Positions 52,759 to 63,137 of a stretch of 64,000 bases of DNA are shown here, piece after piece. Positions within the stretch are counted from its first letter, which is position 1. The number at the start of each line of letters is the position of its first letter. The translations under genes and the position numbers were made by a program. Source of the DNA: Plectosphaerella cucumerina (Eukaryota > Ascomycota > Sordariomycetes > Glomerellales > Plectosphaerellaceae); NCBI GenBank assembly GCA_020746995.1, contig JAGPXD010000007.1, positions 992,001 to 1,056,000 of the forward strand. The letters are read 5' to 3'. Below the pieces are notes generated by a model. That model was not told the DNA's origin and did no database searches. It saw nothing but the letters and a program-made list of their open reading frames with translations.

Positions 52759-54705
52759 TTATACCAGCCACCAGAACCTCCACGACCAGACCTCAGCAGG
52801 GGAATGCAAGTACAGCATGGTCAGCAGACCAGTTGTCACGGCAGTGAGAATGAAGCCCCCGGTTAGCTTCTCGACCACCGGCCTCGGCGGACGAACGTAT
52901 GACATCGGCCTTGGCCCCTTGATTCCTACAGCGTACATCGGCAGCCCCTCGACAATCGTCGGCGACAGACTGACCGTGATCTTGAGCTTCCTCTTCGCCA
53001 TGACCAGCTCTTTGCGTTGCTGCTGTCCGCCGCGCCAATTCTTCATCTCCTTGACCGTCTCGGAGATGAACAGCGAATTCTTAGAAAGGAGATCCGTTGG
53101 GAGATAGCATGCGTCGAGCCAGTACTTTGACGGCGTCTCTGGGTCATCAGTTGCCAAAACTACCAGGACAAGGTCGTCGGCGTCTCCCTGAAGGACTAGG
53201 ACGGCCGAAAGGCCTTCAGGTGCGGGTAGGACCATGTCGCTCTTCAAGTCATTCGGACTGATCCTGAATGTCCTAATCTGCCCGTCATGACCGGAAGCCA
53301 GCATTCCCACCAGCGAGAACACACCGAACATGGTGTTGATCTTGAAGCTGCGGTCCGACGGTTCGATAAAGAAGGCCCCTGTGTATCTCTTCCGACAAGC
53401 GCCTTCTGTATCTCCAGAGGTCGCGTCGTCGACCAGCCTGCGCCTGATTGTGTATGATGTCGTCCATGGCTCGGCGAGATGTGACTCAGGAAGCGCCTCG
53501 GTCGTGAGAAAGGCCTGGATGGTGGCCGTCTTGATGTGGCGGCCTTCGGGGATGACATCGGCGATCTCATGAACCCTGATTCGAGCATAGCGGTCCGTGT
53601 CAATCCGCTGAAGGTAGATGCCCGCCGCGCGCATTGGGTTTCCATCAAAACAGCAGTTCAGGACGAAGAGCAAAATCTCTCCCTTGGCCCAAGGTCGCAA
53701 GTCCTGCACACCGCAGGTCATCTCGATGCCTTTGCTGGTGACGTACAGGGGCTTTCTGGGAGATGTCGAGTCCATGGCCCTCACTATGATGAGATTGTCC
53801 CTCGGCTCTGCCTTTCCTGTGGTGCTGCTTGGCGAGATGGAGACATGCTTCCGGAAATGTCGAAAATCTCGAGGGGATTCAGCCAGGAGCCCCCTCATCC
53901 GCTGCTCACCATCTTCCAACGACTTTCGCCACGCCAGGAGGGTGTGATCGTTGGACTTGTACAGTATCTGTTCCTGCAGACGGAGAAACGCTCGAGTCCC
54001 TTCTCCGTATACGAGCGGGAGGTTGGCGTTGAAAATGCCGAAGAGTGAGTATGCTATGTCCTCTTCGCGCGTCGTCTCCCGATCAGCCGCCCAGCTCATC
54101 CGTCGTCCTGCGGGAACCTCCTCCAGGGACCCGCCCTGAAGGACAAAGGTGTCAACCCCAGTGATGGACTGTAGCTCTGACGTCATTTCGTGCTTCTTCC
54201 CGATGAGATCCCAGTCCTTGTCGTAGAAATGGATGAGGCGGGGGGCGATGAGTTCCTGGAGGGTCCAGCCGCGGGTAAACCACTTGCTCTGGGCAAATGA
54301 ATCCTCGGCATACCGCGGCAAGATCGACTTGGACAGAGACTTGATCGGTGTCGGGGTTGGTTCGGGGAGTGATTGGCAGCCTGGAACGTCGTCGAGGTAG
54401 GCGAAACAGACCGCGGCCTCTTGGTACCACTTGAACATGGAGTTGATGGCTTCGCCCAGTTCCGCGCTACTTGTCTTGTCGATGCAGCAGGTGTCCACCC
54501 AAACGTAATCGAGGCCATGATTCCGAGCCTCGCGACATACAGCCTGGATTTTGGCGAAGCCGGGCTTACGCCCCCGCAGGCTCGGACGAGTGTACTGCTT
54601 GAGGCTCACTTCGCCGGGCCGCCATCGGTGAGATAGAATCGCGTAAGACGGGACTGAGTGCGTGAAGTCATGGAAGCGCAAAGTCTTCGTGTGGATCAGC
54701 CTCAT
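52759..54705 (-). CDS. HET-domain protein, HET-E/HET-D-like N-terminus, with C-terminal hydrophobic segment
   Basis: A single exon of 648 aa from ATG 54705 (MRLIHTKTLRF), the usual start of this HET subclass; the frame extends 37 codons upstream but that part looks untranslated. HET domain at residues about 1-210: SYAILSHRWRPGEVSL, LDYVWVDTCCIDKTSSAELG, AINSMFKWYQEAAVCFAYLD, SKWFTRGWTLQELIAP, WAADRETTREEDIAYSLFGI and LPLVYGEGTRAFLRLQEQIL. No NACHT/WD40 or ankyrin region follows; the remaining 400 residues are β-rich by eye, and the end has a hydrophobic stretch (GGFILTAVTTGLLTMLYL). HET proteins drive incompatibility cell death. TATATATA at 54845-54852 lies about 140 bp upstream. Confidence 0.9.
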   Translation of the reverse strand: MRLIHTKTLRFHDFTHSVPSYAILSHRWRPGEVSLKQYTRPSLRGRKPGFAKIQAVCREARNHGLDYVWVDTCCIDKTSSAELGEAINSMFKWYQEAAVCFAYLDDVPGCQSLPEPTPTPIKSLSKSILPRYAEDSFAQSKWFTRGWTLQELIAPRLIHFYDKDWDLIGKKHEMTSELQSITGVDTFVLQGGSLEEVPAGRRMSWAADRETTREEDIAYSLFGIFNANLPLVYGEGTRAFLRLQEQILYKSNDHTLLAWRKSLEDGEQRMRGLLAESPRDFRHFRKHVSISPSSTTGKAEPRDNLIIVRAMDSTSPRKPLYVTSKGIEMTCGVQDLRPWAKGEILLFVLNCCFDGNPMRAAGIYLQRIDTDRYARIRVHEIADVIPEGRHIKTATIQAFLTTEALPESHLAEPWTTSYTIRRRLVDDATSGDTEGACRKRYTGAFFIEPSDRSFKINTMFGVFSLVGMLASGHDGQIRTFRISPNDLKSDMVLPAPEGLSAVLVLQGDADDLVLVVLATDDPETPSKYWLDACYLPTDLLSKNSLFISETVKEMKNWRGGQQQRKELVMAKRKLKITVSLSPTIVEGLPMYAVGIKGPRPMSYVRPPRPVVEKLTGGFILTAVTTGLLTMLYLHSPAEVWSWRFWWLV

Positions 54706-54844
54706 GCTGGAGACATGGTGAAGCTGAATTGCGGCGTTGATCACTTCAGCCTGGCTCTCTTTTGAAAGGAAGAAGCAGGGAGGGGAGACGGGTCTGCCGA
54801 CGTGCATGCATGACACACGTGACCGTGGCTTGCAGCGTAACAGC

Positions 54845-54852
54845 TATATATA
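54845..54852 (-). promoter_or_regulatory. TATA-like element of HET gene
   Basis: TATATATA, self-complementary, about 140 bp upstream of the minus-strand ATG at 54705. Confidence 0.45.
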
Positions 54853-55467
54853 GCGTAGACTTGCCAGATCGTTGAAGCAGGTGTGTCATCACAAGAACAC
54901 GGCTCGAGAGGGAACAAACACTCACAATTTGCCCTGTGAGTCACCAGCTCTACAACTGAGGACCTGGGATGCTGAGTCTACTATACAAGAGGACTGCCCA
55001 GAGATGCACCAGCACTGCGATAAGAGCCGGCGAAAGAAGGTCTGAAGATATCCGTGTTTGGCATTTCGGCATCCCATGATTAATCTCAGGGGCCCAGAGT
55101 GACAGATAGGCGATTGGACATGTTCACCCCCCTACCACGCTACGAACGCCTTGACTGGCTGATCCACGATGCCTCTTTATGTTCTGTAGTGTTTTTCACC
55201 CTCAGAAGACTTGGTCGGATGTATTAACGATAGTAACATAGGGGTTTAGAGATTTCGGGTGGCTTGCTTGGTCTCGGTTGCCTCATCTTCCCGCCCTCTC
55301 CTTCATCCCAACACATACGACCATAGCCACTAGAGAACACGGGATCCCGTCCGCTCTCCCATAGTTAAACTAGTGAGCGCCGGATCAGTAGTTGGGTCGG
55401 TGACGACCAGCGAATCCCCGGTGTTGTATGTCTTTTTGCCATCTCCAGGCCCACCGGATATCCACAG
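54853..55467. other. Intergenic between HET and acyl-CoA dehydrogenase genes
   Basis: About 615 bp, AT-richer. No gene, RNA or repeat recognised. Confidence 0.5.
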
Positions 55468-57408
55468 CTAGAGACGACCCCTGACGTCCGGCGACACAAA
55501 GTCGGCTCCCAGGAAGATCTTCCGATCAACCACAGCATCCTTCTTCCAGTCTCCCTTCGGCCGCAGCCCCTGACTCTCAGGCAGAGCCGTCATCCAAACG
55601 TACCTACTGACAATATGCCCCGTAACCTCATCCCCATCAGTGCAGGCGTCGTACAACAGGACTGACGCCGTGGCGATGACCTCGAGATGGTCCAGCACCT
55701 GTCTCCCGTGGTACTCAAGCTCGGCGACTCCGTCGATACTGCCCATGAGCGAGACAAACTCATCCACTCGCTTGCTCACCACCTCAACCTCCCCCGGAAA
55801 CTTGTCCCGGCACCCTTTCAGCACACCCTTCGCCCAGGATATAAACACCTCCAACGCCTGGTCCCCCTGCTTCTCGGCCCTCGGGTTCTTCAACACCCTC
55901 CCCACATCCTCCGCCATGACGCTCACCGTCCCCTCCCAGATAATGTCGACAACCGAGTCCCTGAACAGTCTCGCCACGTTCATCACCCCTCCATCCTCGT
56001 TATTCTCACAGTAGCCCACCCCGCCGAGACACTCCATGCACTGCCTCAGCCCATTCGTCGCCGCCTGCGTCACCTGCGCCTTGATCACAGGCGTCAGCAG
56101 CCGCAATAGCACGCCGACACTCGCCTCATCCTGCGGCAGCAGTCCCTTTGCCTTCGCCGCTACCCCTGGTCCCTGCTCCGAGCACCCAAGCAGCGCGATG
56201 CCGAGGAAGACAAACTGCGTCGCCGCGTGATACCGCACCGTCTCCCTCGCCATCCACGCCACATGCTGCGCGTTGTCACACAGCAGCCTCCCCCTGACGC
56301 GGCGCGCTCGAGAAAAGGCTCGACAGATAGCCATCCCTCTCGCCCAGTACGACGCGCTCCCGGCAGCAGAGTGCACACGCGTGATATTGAGCAGCGCCGT
56401 GATGGCCTTGACGCCCTTGCCCTCATCGCCAAGAAGCCAGGCGCGCGCGCCGACCATCTCGAGCTCGGCAGTCGGCAAGGCGCGCGTGCCCATCTTGTTC
56501 TTCAAACGCTGGATGCGCACGCCGTTGAGCTCCGAGGCACCGTTGCTGGTGGCTCGCCGCATGGGCATGTAGAAAGCGCTGAGGCCGCCTTTTGCCGTCC
56601 GAGCCAGAAGGACCGTCATCTCCGAGTCGGTGGCGCTGCTGAACCACTTGAAGCCATCGACGCGCCAAGGTCCGAGAGGGAGGCCCATTGCGTCCTTGTC
56701 GTGGGAGTCGGAGGCAAGCTCCTCGGCGGTGAGGCGGCGCGCCAAGGTCTCGGTACCGCTGACGTCGCTACCGCCGGAACGCTCGGTCATCCACTGGCCG
56801 CTTGTCCATGCTTCGGCGGGGTCGGACGACGTGAGGCGGCGAAACGACTCTTCAAAGACGGCACGGCGTCCCGGCTGGTCCCCATCGGGATCGTCGAGAT
56901 GGCGAGAGAGGAGGGTCGCGGCGCCATCGGTCATGGTCATGGGACACATTGTCACAGCGGCGGAATGGGACCAGACGTGGCCGATGGCGAACTGCTCGAC
57001 GCGGCGGTTATGGGAGGAGGCTTTGGACTTGTCGTAGGCCGTGGAAACGACGCCTTTGGCGATGCCGATGGCTTTGAGGGCGCGCCAGCCCTCGGATGTG
57101 CGAAGGGCATCGGTGCGGTTGACCTCGCCAAAGGTGGTGAGGGGCTGGAGGGTTGGGGGGTTGATCTCTGCGTCGACGAGGTGGCGAAGGACGGAGGGCT
57201 GGAGGACCTCGCGGGAGAGATCGTGGAGGGCGCTGGCGGTCAGGTCGTGGGCGTCTTGTGGGAGATAGAGGCGGAGAATGCGGGAGAGGACAAAGTCGTC
57301 CGATGAGTGAGGAGTTGAGGATGTGAACTGTGGTTCGAGGATGGGGAGGGACTGGAAGAAGCCCGTAGTGGACGATGATGGAGTCGGTTTGGAGGTGTTG
57401 GCGGCCAT
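55468..57408 (-). CDS. Acyl-CoA dehydrogenase family protein, AidB-like
   Basis: A single exon of 646 aa. Acyl-CoA dehydrogenases are FAD flavoenzymes; the AidB branch has longer chains and often an alkylation-response or unknown role. Marks in order: a long N-terminal all-helical region to about residue 170, VTMCPMTMTDGAATLL, TSGQWMTERSGGSDVSGTET (FAD/β-domain entry typical of AidB), WRVDGFKWFSSATDSEMTVLLART, NKMGTRALPTAELEM, LLNITRVHSAAGSASYWARG, then LRQCMECLGGVGYCENNEDG and FRDSVVDIIWEGTVSVMAED at the C-terminal helical bundle. Extra residues near 500-646 exceed classical 380-aa dehydrogenases, as in AidB. No peroxisomal SKL-type end (ends RGRL). Confidence 0.9.
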   Translation of the reverse strand: MAANTSKPTPSSSTTGFFQSLPILEPQFTSSTPHSSDDFVLSRILRLYLPQDAHDLTASALHDLSREVLQPSVLRHLVDAEINPPTLQPLTTFGEVNRTDALRTSEGWRALKAIGIAKGVVSTAYDKSKASSHNRRVEQFAIGHVWSHSAAVTMCPMTMTDGAATLLSRHLDDPDGDQPGRRAVFEESFRRLTSSDPAEAWTSGQWMTERSGGSDVSGTETLARRLTAEELASDSHDKDAMGLPLGPWRVDGFKWFSSATDSEMTVLLARTAKGGLSAFYMPMRRATSNGASELNGVRIQRLKNKMGTRALPTAELEMVGARAWLLGDEGKGVKAITALLNITRVHSAAGSASYWARGMAICRAFSRARRVRGRLLCDNAQHVAWMARETVRYHAATQFVFLGIALLGCSEQGPGVAAKAKGLLPQDEASVGVLLRLLTPVIKAQVTQAATNGLRQCMECLGGVGYCENNEDGGVMNVARLFRDSVVDIIWEGTVSVMAEDVGRVLKNPRAEKQGDQALEVFISWAKGVLKGCRDKFPGEVEVVSKRVDEFVSLMGSIDGVAELEYHGRQVLDHLEVIATASVLLYDACTDGDEVTGHIVSRYVWMTALPESQGLRPKGDWKKDAVVDRKIFLGADFVSPDVRGRL

Positions 57409-57819
57409 GATGAATGTGATGGTTGTACGACAACAAGTTGAACCTCAACGGAGGACAGCGCTGGTTAAGAGGACAAGGAAAACAGGGCAGCCGAGGCATG
57501 CAGTCCCCTTCGGTAAGTCACAAGCAGCCGAGTTCCGTGGATGCAACCCCAAGGACCACCTGCAGCGCGGGGAAGCGCCGTCCCCCCGCAGGCCGGAACC
57601 ATTCCGCTGCTTGGCACGACGATCGAAGACGGACATCCCCGCTGCAGGATACAAAGCTGCCATTCGAAATCTATCTCATACTTGTACACTAAACACCGGC
57701 AACAGCAGCAAATCCTCAGGCTGCGCCTCACCCCGATACACCATCAGCACCGCCCACCACGACTGATACATCATGAACAATCCCTCAAAGAGCAACCAAA
57801 CCGAAAAGACAACGCCCGC
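57409..57819. other. Intergenic between aminopeptidase and acyl-CoA dehydrogenase genes
   Basis: About 410 bp separating two same-strand genes: the promoter of the acyl-CoA dehydrogenase gene lies at its right neighbour end; here is mainly its upstream region. Nothing else seen. Confidence 0.45.
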
Positions 57820-59421
57820 CTAGACGACAACCTTGCTGCCGTGGTACTTTGTCTTGGCGGCGTATCCCGCCGCAGCGACGGGGATATCCTCCTCGCGACG
57901 CTTGGGGAAGCCGTCGAACGAGAGAGCGTACTTGGCGACAGAGTGCGCGACGAGCTTGGTGTTGATCTCCCACGCCGTGACGTTGACGTTGCCGACATCG
58001 TCGCACAGCTGGTGGTAGCACGGATCGTACCAGTCGCCGGCCTTGCCGCCAAACAGCTTCTCCTCATCCTTGGTCTTGATGCCCTCGGCGCCCGTCGCGA
58101 TGCCTCCGGCGGGGATACCGGCGCGAATGAAGCCGTCGTAGTCGCTGCGGCCGTCGAAGGGGATGAAGGTGTAGGGGTGGTCATGGGCCTTGTACCAGTC
58201 GACGTAGAGGTCGCGCAGCTCCTCGGAGCCAACGGGGTTCTCGGCGTTAGTGGCGTTGTAGATCTGGTAAGCGTAGTTTGGCGAGCCGAGCATGTCGTAG
58301 TCCATGAAGAGGCGGATCTTGAGGTTCTCCTCGGTCGACAGCGAGGCGGCGTAGAAGTCGGAACCCAGGAGACCCTCCTCCTCGCCGGCCCACCAGGCGA
58401 AGCGGACGCAATTGTTGACGCGGAAGTGCGTCAGCTGCTTGGCGATCTCGAGGAGAGACAGGCTGCCGGAGCCGTCGTCGTTGATGCCGGGGCCCTCGGC
58501 CACGCTGTCGCTGTGGCCGCCGAGCATGACGCAGTTCTCCGGGTCGCCCTCCGTCGTCTGGGCGATAATGTTGGTCGTGGCAATGGTATCGACGACGGCG
58601 TCAATGTAGGCGATGACGGGGACCGACTCGCCGTTCTTCAGCTGCTTCAGGAACGGCGCCGCATCGTCACCACCGAGGCCAAAGGTCGCGACGTGGTCGG
58701 GGGTAGGCGTGCCGAGAGTGCCGTGCACAGTCTCGCTCTCGTAGTTGTACACCACAGCAGCCACAGCACCCGCCTTGCCGGCGAGCTGCGACTTGGTGCC
58801 AAAGGGGCAAGTGCCGCGCAGGATAAAGGCGACGTTGCCGCCGACCTCCTTAGGGTAGTCGTCCTCGTGGCAGCCATCGTTGGCGACAAGGACTAGCTGT
58901 CCGTGCACAGGCTGCTTGTCCTTGGTCGGGGGCGTAAGGCTCATGGGCGCCGCCGTCAGGGGCACCTCGTTGCCGAGCACCAGGCGCGACTCAAAGACGT
59001 TGCCAGACACAGCAGGGAACGTCTGGTTCGACAGGGTGTAGTAGTCACCCAGCGCAGCCAGCGAGGTGTAGACGTACGCGAGAGTGCCCCAGTGGCCTGC
59101 AAGAGTCAGCATCTCTTATCAGTCAGAGCAACAATCGAGAAACAACGCACCCTCGCTGCCGATGACCCTCGTGGGGTGGTTGTACTCGGCCTCGCCCAGC
59201 TTCGCAATCTCGTACAGCGTCTTGGCACGCTCGAGCAGGTTGTCGCCCTTGATGAGGTCCTGGAGGGCCTCGGTGTCGATGAGGGGCTTCTTGCCCGACG
59301 TCACCGCGGGCTGAGCGACTTCATCGACGTCAACAACAAGAGGCGCCTGCTGGTCCTGTGCCTGCACGAGGACCGAGGCGCCCAGGGCCGCCAATCCGGC
59401 GAGACGAAGGCTTGCGTGCAT
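57820..59421 (-). CDS. M28 family aminopeptidase (aminopeptidase Y-like) with PA domain
   Basis: Exons 59421-59151 and 59096-57820, 54-nt intron, 515 aa; start chosen at MHASLRLAG, which begins a clean signal peptide (an ATG 8 codons upstream does not). A signal peptide and short propeptide precede the protease-associated insert (VLVANDGCHEDDYPKEVGGN, VAFILRGTCPFGTKSQLAGK). Zinc and catalytic residues are visible: VMLGGHSDSVAEGPGINDDG (His, Asp), FAWWAGEEEGLLGSDFY (Glu-Glu), LFMDYDMLGSPNY (Asp) and YDPCYHQLCDD (His). These define a co-catalytic two-zinc exopeptidase that removes N-terminal residues in the vacuole or outside the cell. Sequons (NQT, NAT, NVT) suggest glycosylation. All key residues are present. 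Confidence 0.95.
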
Positions 59422-59855
59422 CTTTGGGGAGGGTATCGAATGCAATGGGTGTGATGATGTTGTAAGATGCTTGGTTGATGGAGCTGAGGCGGAGTCACAC
59501 GAGCAGGGGAGCTCGAGGTAGCTGCTGGTTGATGTGGAAACCCGATATCGCCATCGCCAGAAGGATTACGTAACTGTCCGGGGCAGGCTGACCGAGGCCA
59601 CACCGAAGCGATCTCGGTCTGCCTATGACTGCCAGGTGAGGCCTCCGCCTCGTCAACATCGTCTTGCTCGCACGAAAAGGAATGTATTGAGTCTCCCGGT
59701 CTGACAGAGGGGTATAATGCGACTCCCGATGAACACCAGGCCAGAAAAAGAACAAAACAAAAAAAGGCCGCTTCCTCCCACGAATGCACGCTGCCCACTG
59801 GCAACATTTCCTCCTCAATGTTGAATCCAATGCACGCCCGCTTTGCTTTTCGCCA
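59422..59855. other. Intergenic, promoter of aminopeptidase gene
   Basis: About 430 bp between same-strand genes. Presumed aminopeptidase promoter plus 3' UTR of the TBC gene; a poly-A-like run (aaaaagaacaaaacaaaaaaagg) at about 59743-59766. Confidence 0.45.
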
Positions 59856-62800
59856 TCACTCTTGCTGTTGCTGCTGCTGCTCCTGCTGTTGCTGCGCCTC
59901 TCCTCCCTCCGGCGCAACATCCACCTGCTTCGAAGCCTGGCTGCTAACACTCTTGGCCCTCTTCCTTGCCTCGTTGGCCTCTTCGCGCGCTTTCGCAAGC
60001 TCCTTCTCCGCCTGGATCGCCTCCTCCCGACGCGCCTCGACGTCCTCGCGCCTGACCACACGACGCAGCGCATCCGACGCCTTGATCATGTTGTCGATAC
60101 TGATGGCGTGGTTGGTCATCTGATGGTTGATGTACGTGTACACAGCCGCGGGAACCTCGCACCGCAGAAGCTGCGGCTCATTGAGCTTGAGAAGCGCCAG
60201 CGCAACCTGGAACAGGAACGTGCTGCCCTCGCCCATGCAGAGCACCACGTCCCATACACGGAACAGCGCCTCAGCGCACAGCAGGTCTGTGAAGACGGAC
60301 AGGAACCACTGGAACGTGAGCGCCTCGAGCTCGATGCTGAGCTCTTCGAGATGCGCCGAAAGCCGCGGCAGCACCTCGGCCACGTACCGCCGCAGAACCT
60401 GCTGGTCTGCTCGCGACGTCAGAAGCGAATGATCATAGTATCCGCCCGGGAGAATGTTCTCGACGATGCTGGCGAGCACCCAGAACGCCTCCTCCGCCGA
60501 GGGCATAATCAGCAGGAGGTTGGCCGCGATGAGGTTCATCCCCTGGCAGTAACCGACATCGGGGTTGCGCCGAGCGTATGCCACAAGTACCTCGTTGAGC
60601 TTGCTCACGCCGGGGCCCTTGCGGAAGAAGATGTTGTCCGTGAGCGTGCGGTTGATGTCCATCTGGATCTGCGAAACAATGTTGGCGTCGTCCTGCTCAT
60701 CCGATCGCGCGACGATGTCCTGGTAGTAGCCCGGAACCCGCAGTGTCGAGGCGCCGGAGCATTCGGACCAGATCTTGGCCCGGTACGCCACAGGGATGCC
60801 CCCGAGGACGAGGCTCCGCAGCTCGCTCTGCTTGGCCCGCCCAACCTTGCCCTTGATGCCAAGGCCCGTGATACCGATCAGCTCTCCGTCGGCGAGGCTG
60901 GCCTCGGGGAGGAGCACTGACGGTCGCTCAAAGCGCGCCTCGGCCGCGGCCAGGGCAGCAGCTGCAGCCGCTTCGCCGTCGCGCTTCCGCTCAGCTCGCA
61001 CTTTACGAAGAAACTCGTTCCATCGTACCGTTCTCTCACGCTGCAGCGAGTCGTGGAGCTCGCTCATGTGTTGGAGGAGCAGCCTGACGGGCTCCGAGTC
61101 CTCTCTATTGCTGGTGACGACAGGCGTCTCGCTCTCGACAGGCGGCGCCGCATCGAGCTCGGCCACGGATGTCGTTGTGCTCGCGACGGGTACGAACCCA
61201 CGCTCGTCCGTCGTGATGAGCCCTGGGGACTTCGCTGGCTCGGTGGCATCATCCTTGCTCGCAGCGTCGTCCTTGCCGAGGTCAGTGCCCTCAAGTACCT
61301 CGAGGGACGATGCGCCGATGGTGGGCGTGTGCGAGAGAAGCTCTGTCGGGAACGTGGCCAGCTTCAGGTAATCCTGCCATCTCTTGGGCTTCTCCTCCTC
61401 GGCGCGGCCCTCCGTTGACGATGGGCTCTCGGCTCTCTCCTCGGTGATAGGGTTTGGCGCATCGTCGATCAGGGCAGGGGAAATGCCGGACCGGCCATTG
61501 GTGAGCATCTCGGAGCGGCTGCCCTTCTTAATGTGACGTGCCATCTGCGCGGCGTCACGCTGCCTCTTCTTCCTGCGCTGGTCGTAAATGAAACCGAAGC
61601 TGTCGGTGAGGAACTCGCTGTGGCCGTAGTTGCGGTACATGTGAGACAGTGTTGGCGGCTGGCTTTCGGGCGGCAGGATGGCATCCATCTCGACAGGGCC
61701 GTAGCTCTCCTGGCGCGACGATGACGGATTTGGTGGGCTGCTTCCCATGGTGTCCCAGCGGTCGTGGTTGATCGCCCTGGCGGCGGCCGTTGGCGGGGCC
61801 ACAGCGGCTGGCGCTCGCCGCATCGCCATGAGAGCCTTGGGTCCGCCTTGAATAGAGACGGACCGGGTCGACTGGGCGGTGCGAGAGCTTGCCGCAGACG
61901 ACTCACGGATCGTGTTGGCTTGCTGCGGGATCGATGCGCTGCTGGAGCGACCGCGAATACTATCATTTTCCCGCGTGTTGATGGCGCCGCCGGCGACGAG
62001 GCGCATGAGGCTCGACGCCATGGACGTCTTGCGCACACCAGGGGGTCCAGAATGGATACTGGAGGCGCGACTCGCGCTGCGGACAGAGGCGTCATCGGCG
62101 CTGGGCGGGCTGAACAGATCGTCCTGCAAACCGGGCCTGCGTTCGGCTACCGAGTTGGCGCGCACAACGGGCGGTTGCGGCTTGTCGTCCCCGCTGACGC
62201 TGCCAGCGAGGCTGCGGTTCCTCGTCGATCCTCCCCAGAGGAAGTCCTTCCAGCCACGCAGGGTGCCCTTGTTGCTCCCGTTGGCGGTGGCTAGGGATGT
62301 GCTGCTGCCGCGGATGGTGGCGTCCATATCGTTTTGGCCGTAGGCGTTGAATGAAACGGTGTCTTGCATGGCGTCACTCATGAGGTCGGTCAGGCCGCTC
62401 TCGGCTCTTGGGTTGCCAGGACGGCCGGCGCGTGTCTCCGTCTCGATGGTTCGCAGGCGTGTTTCGAGCTCGAGGTTGGAGAGGCCGCACTCGATGATGA
62501 TCTTGCGCAGGGCGCGCTCGCGCTCGTCGGCCTTGCGGCGCAAGAGGGCGATCTGGGCATCGCGCTGGGCCAGGTCTGTCGCGATCATGCGCACAAGCCC
62601 AGTGGCGCCGTGCCTCGCCACCAATCTGTCAATATGCTCGTCGTTGGCCGTATGAAGGGCGCCGGGTATTTTTTGTGTCGAGATTGGCGCGTCTTCGAAG
62701 AGGGCGTTCCGTGCGTTCTGCTGCAAGAGTGCATCGCGCGCGCTGGCGACATCCTCCGTCGTCAGCGTATCGTCGCCGGAGTCAGTCGGGCTCGTCCGTC

Positions 62801-63137
62801 TGCTTGAGCTGCCGTCGACGCCACTGCCAGCGCTGGCCTTTCTGCCTGGCGACGCTCGTACCCGAGCTGAAGCGGCATGGGACGGCGGCGAGGTGAAGTC
62901 GCGGATGGGGTTCGGAGACTCTGGAGAGAAGGAAGGGAAGCTCGTGAGGGACTTGTCGGAGGCGGCGATCGAGCTGGCGGAGCTGGAGATGGTGGAGGGA
63001 AGGCGCTTGGTACGGCCGCGGACGGTGGTAGACCGACTGCTACTCCGGACAGAGTTGCCGCTCTTCGTGCTAAGCTGGGAGACGGAGCGCTCGAGGAGCT
63101 GCTGCGGCGGCCCTATTGGGACGTCTACCGCGTCCAT
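59856..63137 (-). CDS. TBC-domain Rab GTPase-activating protein, 1093 aa
   Basis: A single exon. TBC proteins stimulate GTP hydrolysis by Rab/Ypt GTPases in vesicle traffic. The N-terminal 760 residues are Ser-rich and mostly disordered, with one coiled coil at about 190-240 (QRDAQIALLRRKADERERAL). The TBC domain runs about residues 775-1000: GIPVAYRAKIWSECSG, IQMDINRTLTDN (arginine finger in IxxDxxR), NPDVGYCQGMNLIAANLLL (glutamine finger in YCQG), AFWVLASIVENILPGGYY and ELEALTFQWFLSVFTDLLC. A charged helix (AREEANEARKRAKS) and a Gln-rich end (QQQQEQQQQQQQE, encoded near 59860-59895) finish the protein. Both catalytic fingers are present. Long Ser-rich N-terminus is like yeast Gyp/Msb-type GAPs; target Rab unknown. 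Confidence 0.94.
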   Translation of the reverse strand: MDAVDVPIGPPQQLLERSVSQLSTKSGNSVRSSSRSTTVRGRTKRLPSTISSSASSIAASDKSLTSFPSFSPESPNPIRDFTSPPSHAASARVRASPGRKASAGSGVDGSSSRRTSPTDSGDDTLTTEDVASARDALLQQNARNALFEDAPISTQKIPGALHTANDEHIDRLVARHGATGLVRMIATDLAQRDAQIALLRRKADERERALRKIIIECGLSNLELETRLRTIETETRAGRPGNPRAESGLTDLMSDAMQDTVSFNAYGQNDMDATIRGSSTSLATANGSNKGTLRGWKDFLWGGSTRNRSLAGSVSGDDKPQPPVVRANSVAERRPGLQDDLFSPPSADDASVRSASRASSIHSGPPGVRKTSMASSLMRLVAGGAINTRENDSIRGRSSSASIPQQANTIRESSAASSRTAQSTRSVSIQGGPKALMAMRRAPAAVAPPTAAARAINHDRWDTMGSSPPNPSSSRQESYGPVEMDAILPPESQPPTLSHMYRNYGHSEFLTDSFGFIYDQRRKKRQRDAAQMARHIKKGSRSEMLTNGRSGISPALIDDAPNPITEERAESPSSTEGRAEEEKPKRWQDYLKLATFPTELLSHTPTIGASSLEVLEGTDLGKDDAASKDDATEPAKSPGLITTDERGFVPVASTTTSVAELDAAPPVESETPVVTSNREDSEPVRLLLQHMSELHDSLQRERTVRWNEFLRKVRAERKRDGEAAAAAALAAAEARFERPSVLLPEASLADGELIGITGLGIKGKVGRAKQSELRSLVLGGIPVAYRAKIWSECSGASTLRVPGYYQDIVARSDEQDDANIVSQIQMDINRTLTDNIFFRKGPGVSKLNEVLVAYARRNPDVGYCQGMNLIAANLLLIMPSAEEAFWVLASIVENILPGGYYDHSLLTSRADQQVLRRYVAEVLPRLSAHLEELSIELEALTFQWFLSVFTDLLCAEALFRVWDVVLCMGEGSTFLFQVALALLKLNEPQLLRCEVPAAVYTYINHQMTNHAISIDNMIKASDALRRVVRREDVEARREEAIQAEKELAKAREEANEARKRAKSVSSQASKQVDVAPEGGEAQQQQEQQQQQQE

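Noticed and set aside
56227..57306. 359-aa plus-strand frame
   Set aside because: Antisense of the acyl-CoA dehydrogenase; no domain of its own.
57541..58896. 451-aa plus-strand frame
   Set aside because: Antisense of the aminopeptidase catalytic exon.
59784..60920. 378-aa plus-strand frame with Leu-rich start
   Set aside because: Antisense of the TBC domain; the Leu run mirrors the poly-Gln end.
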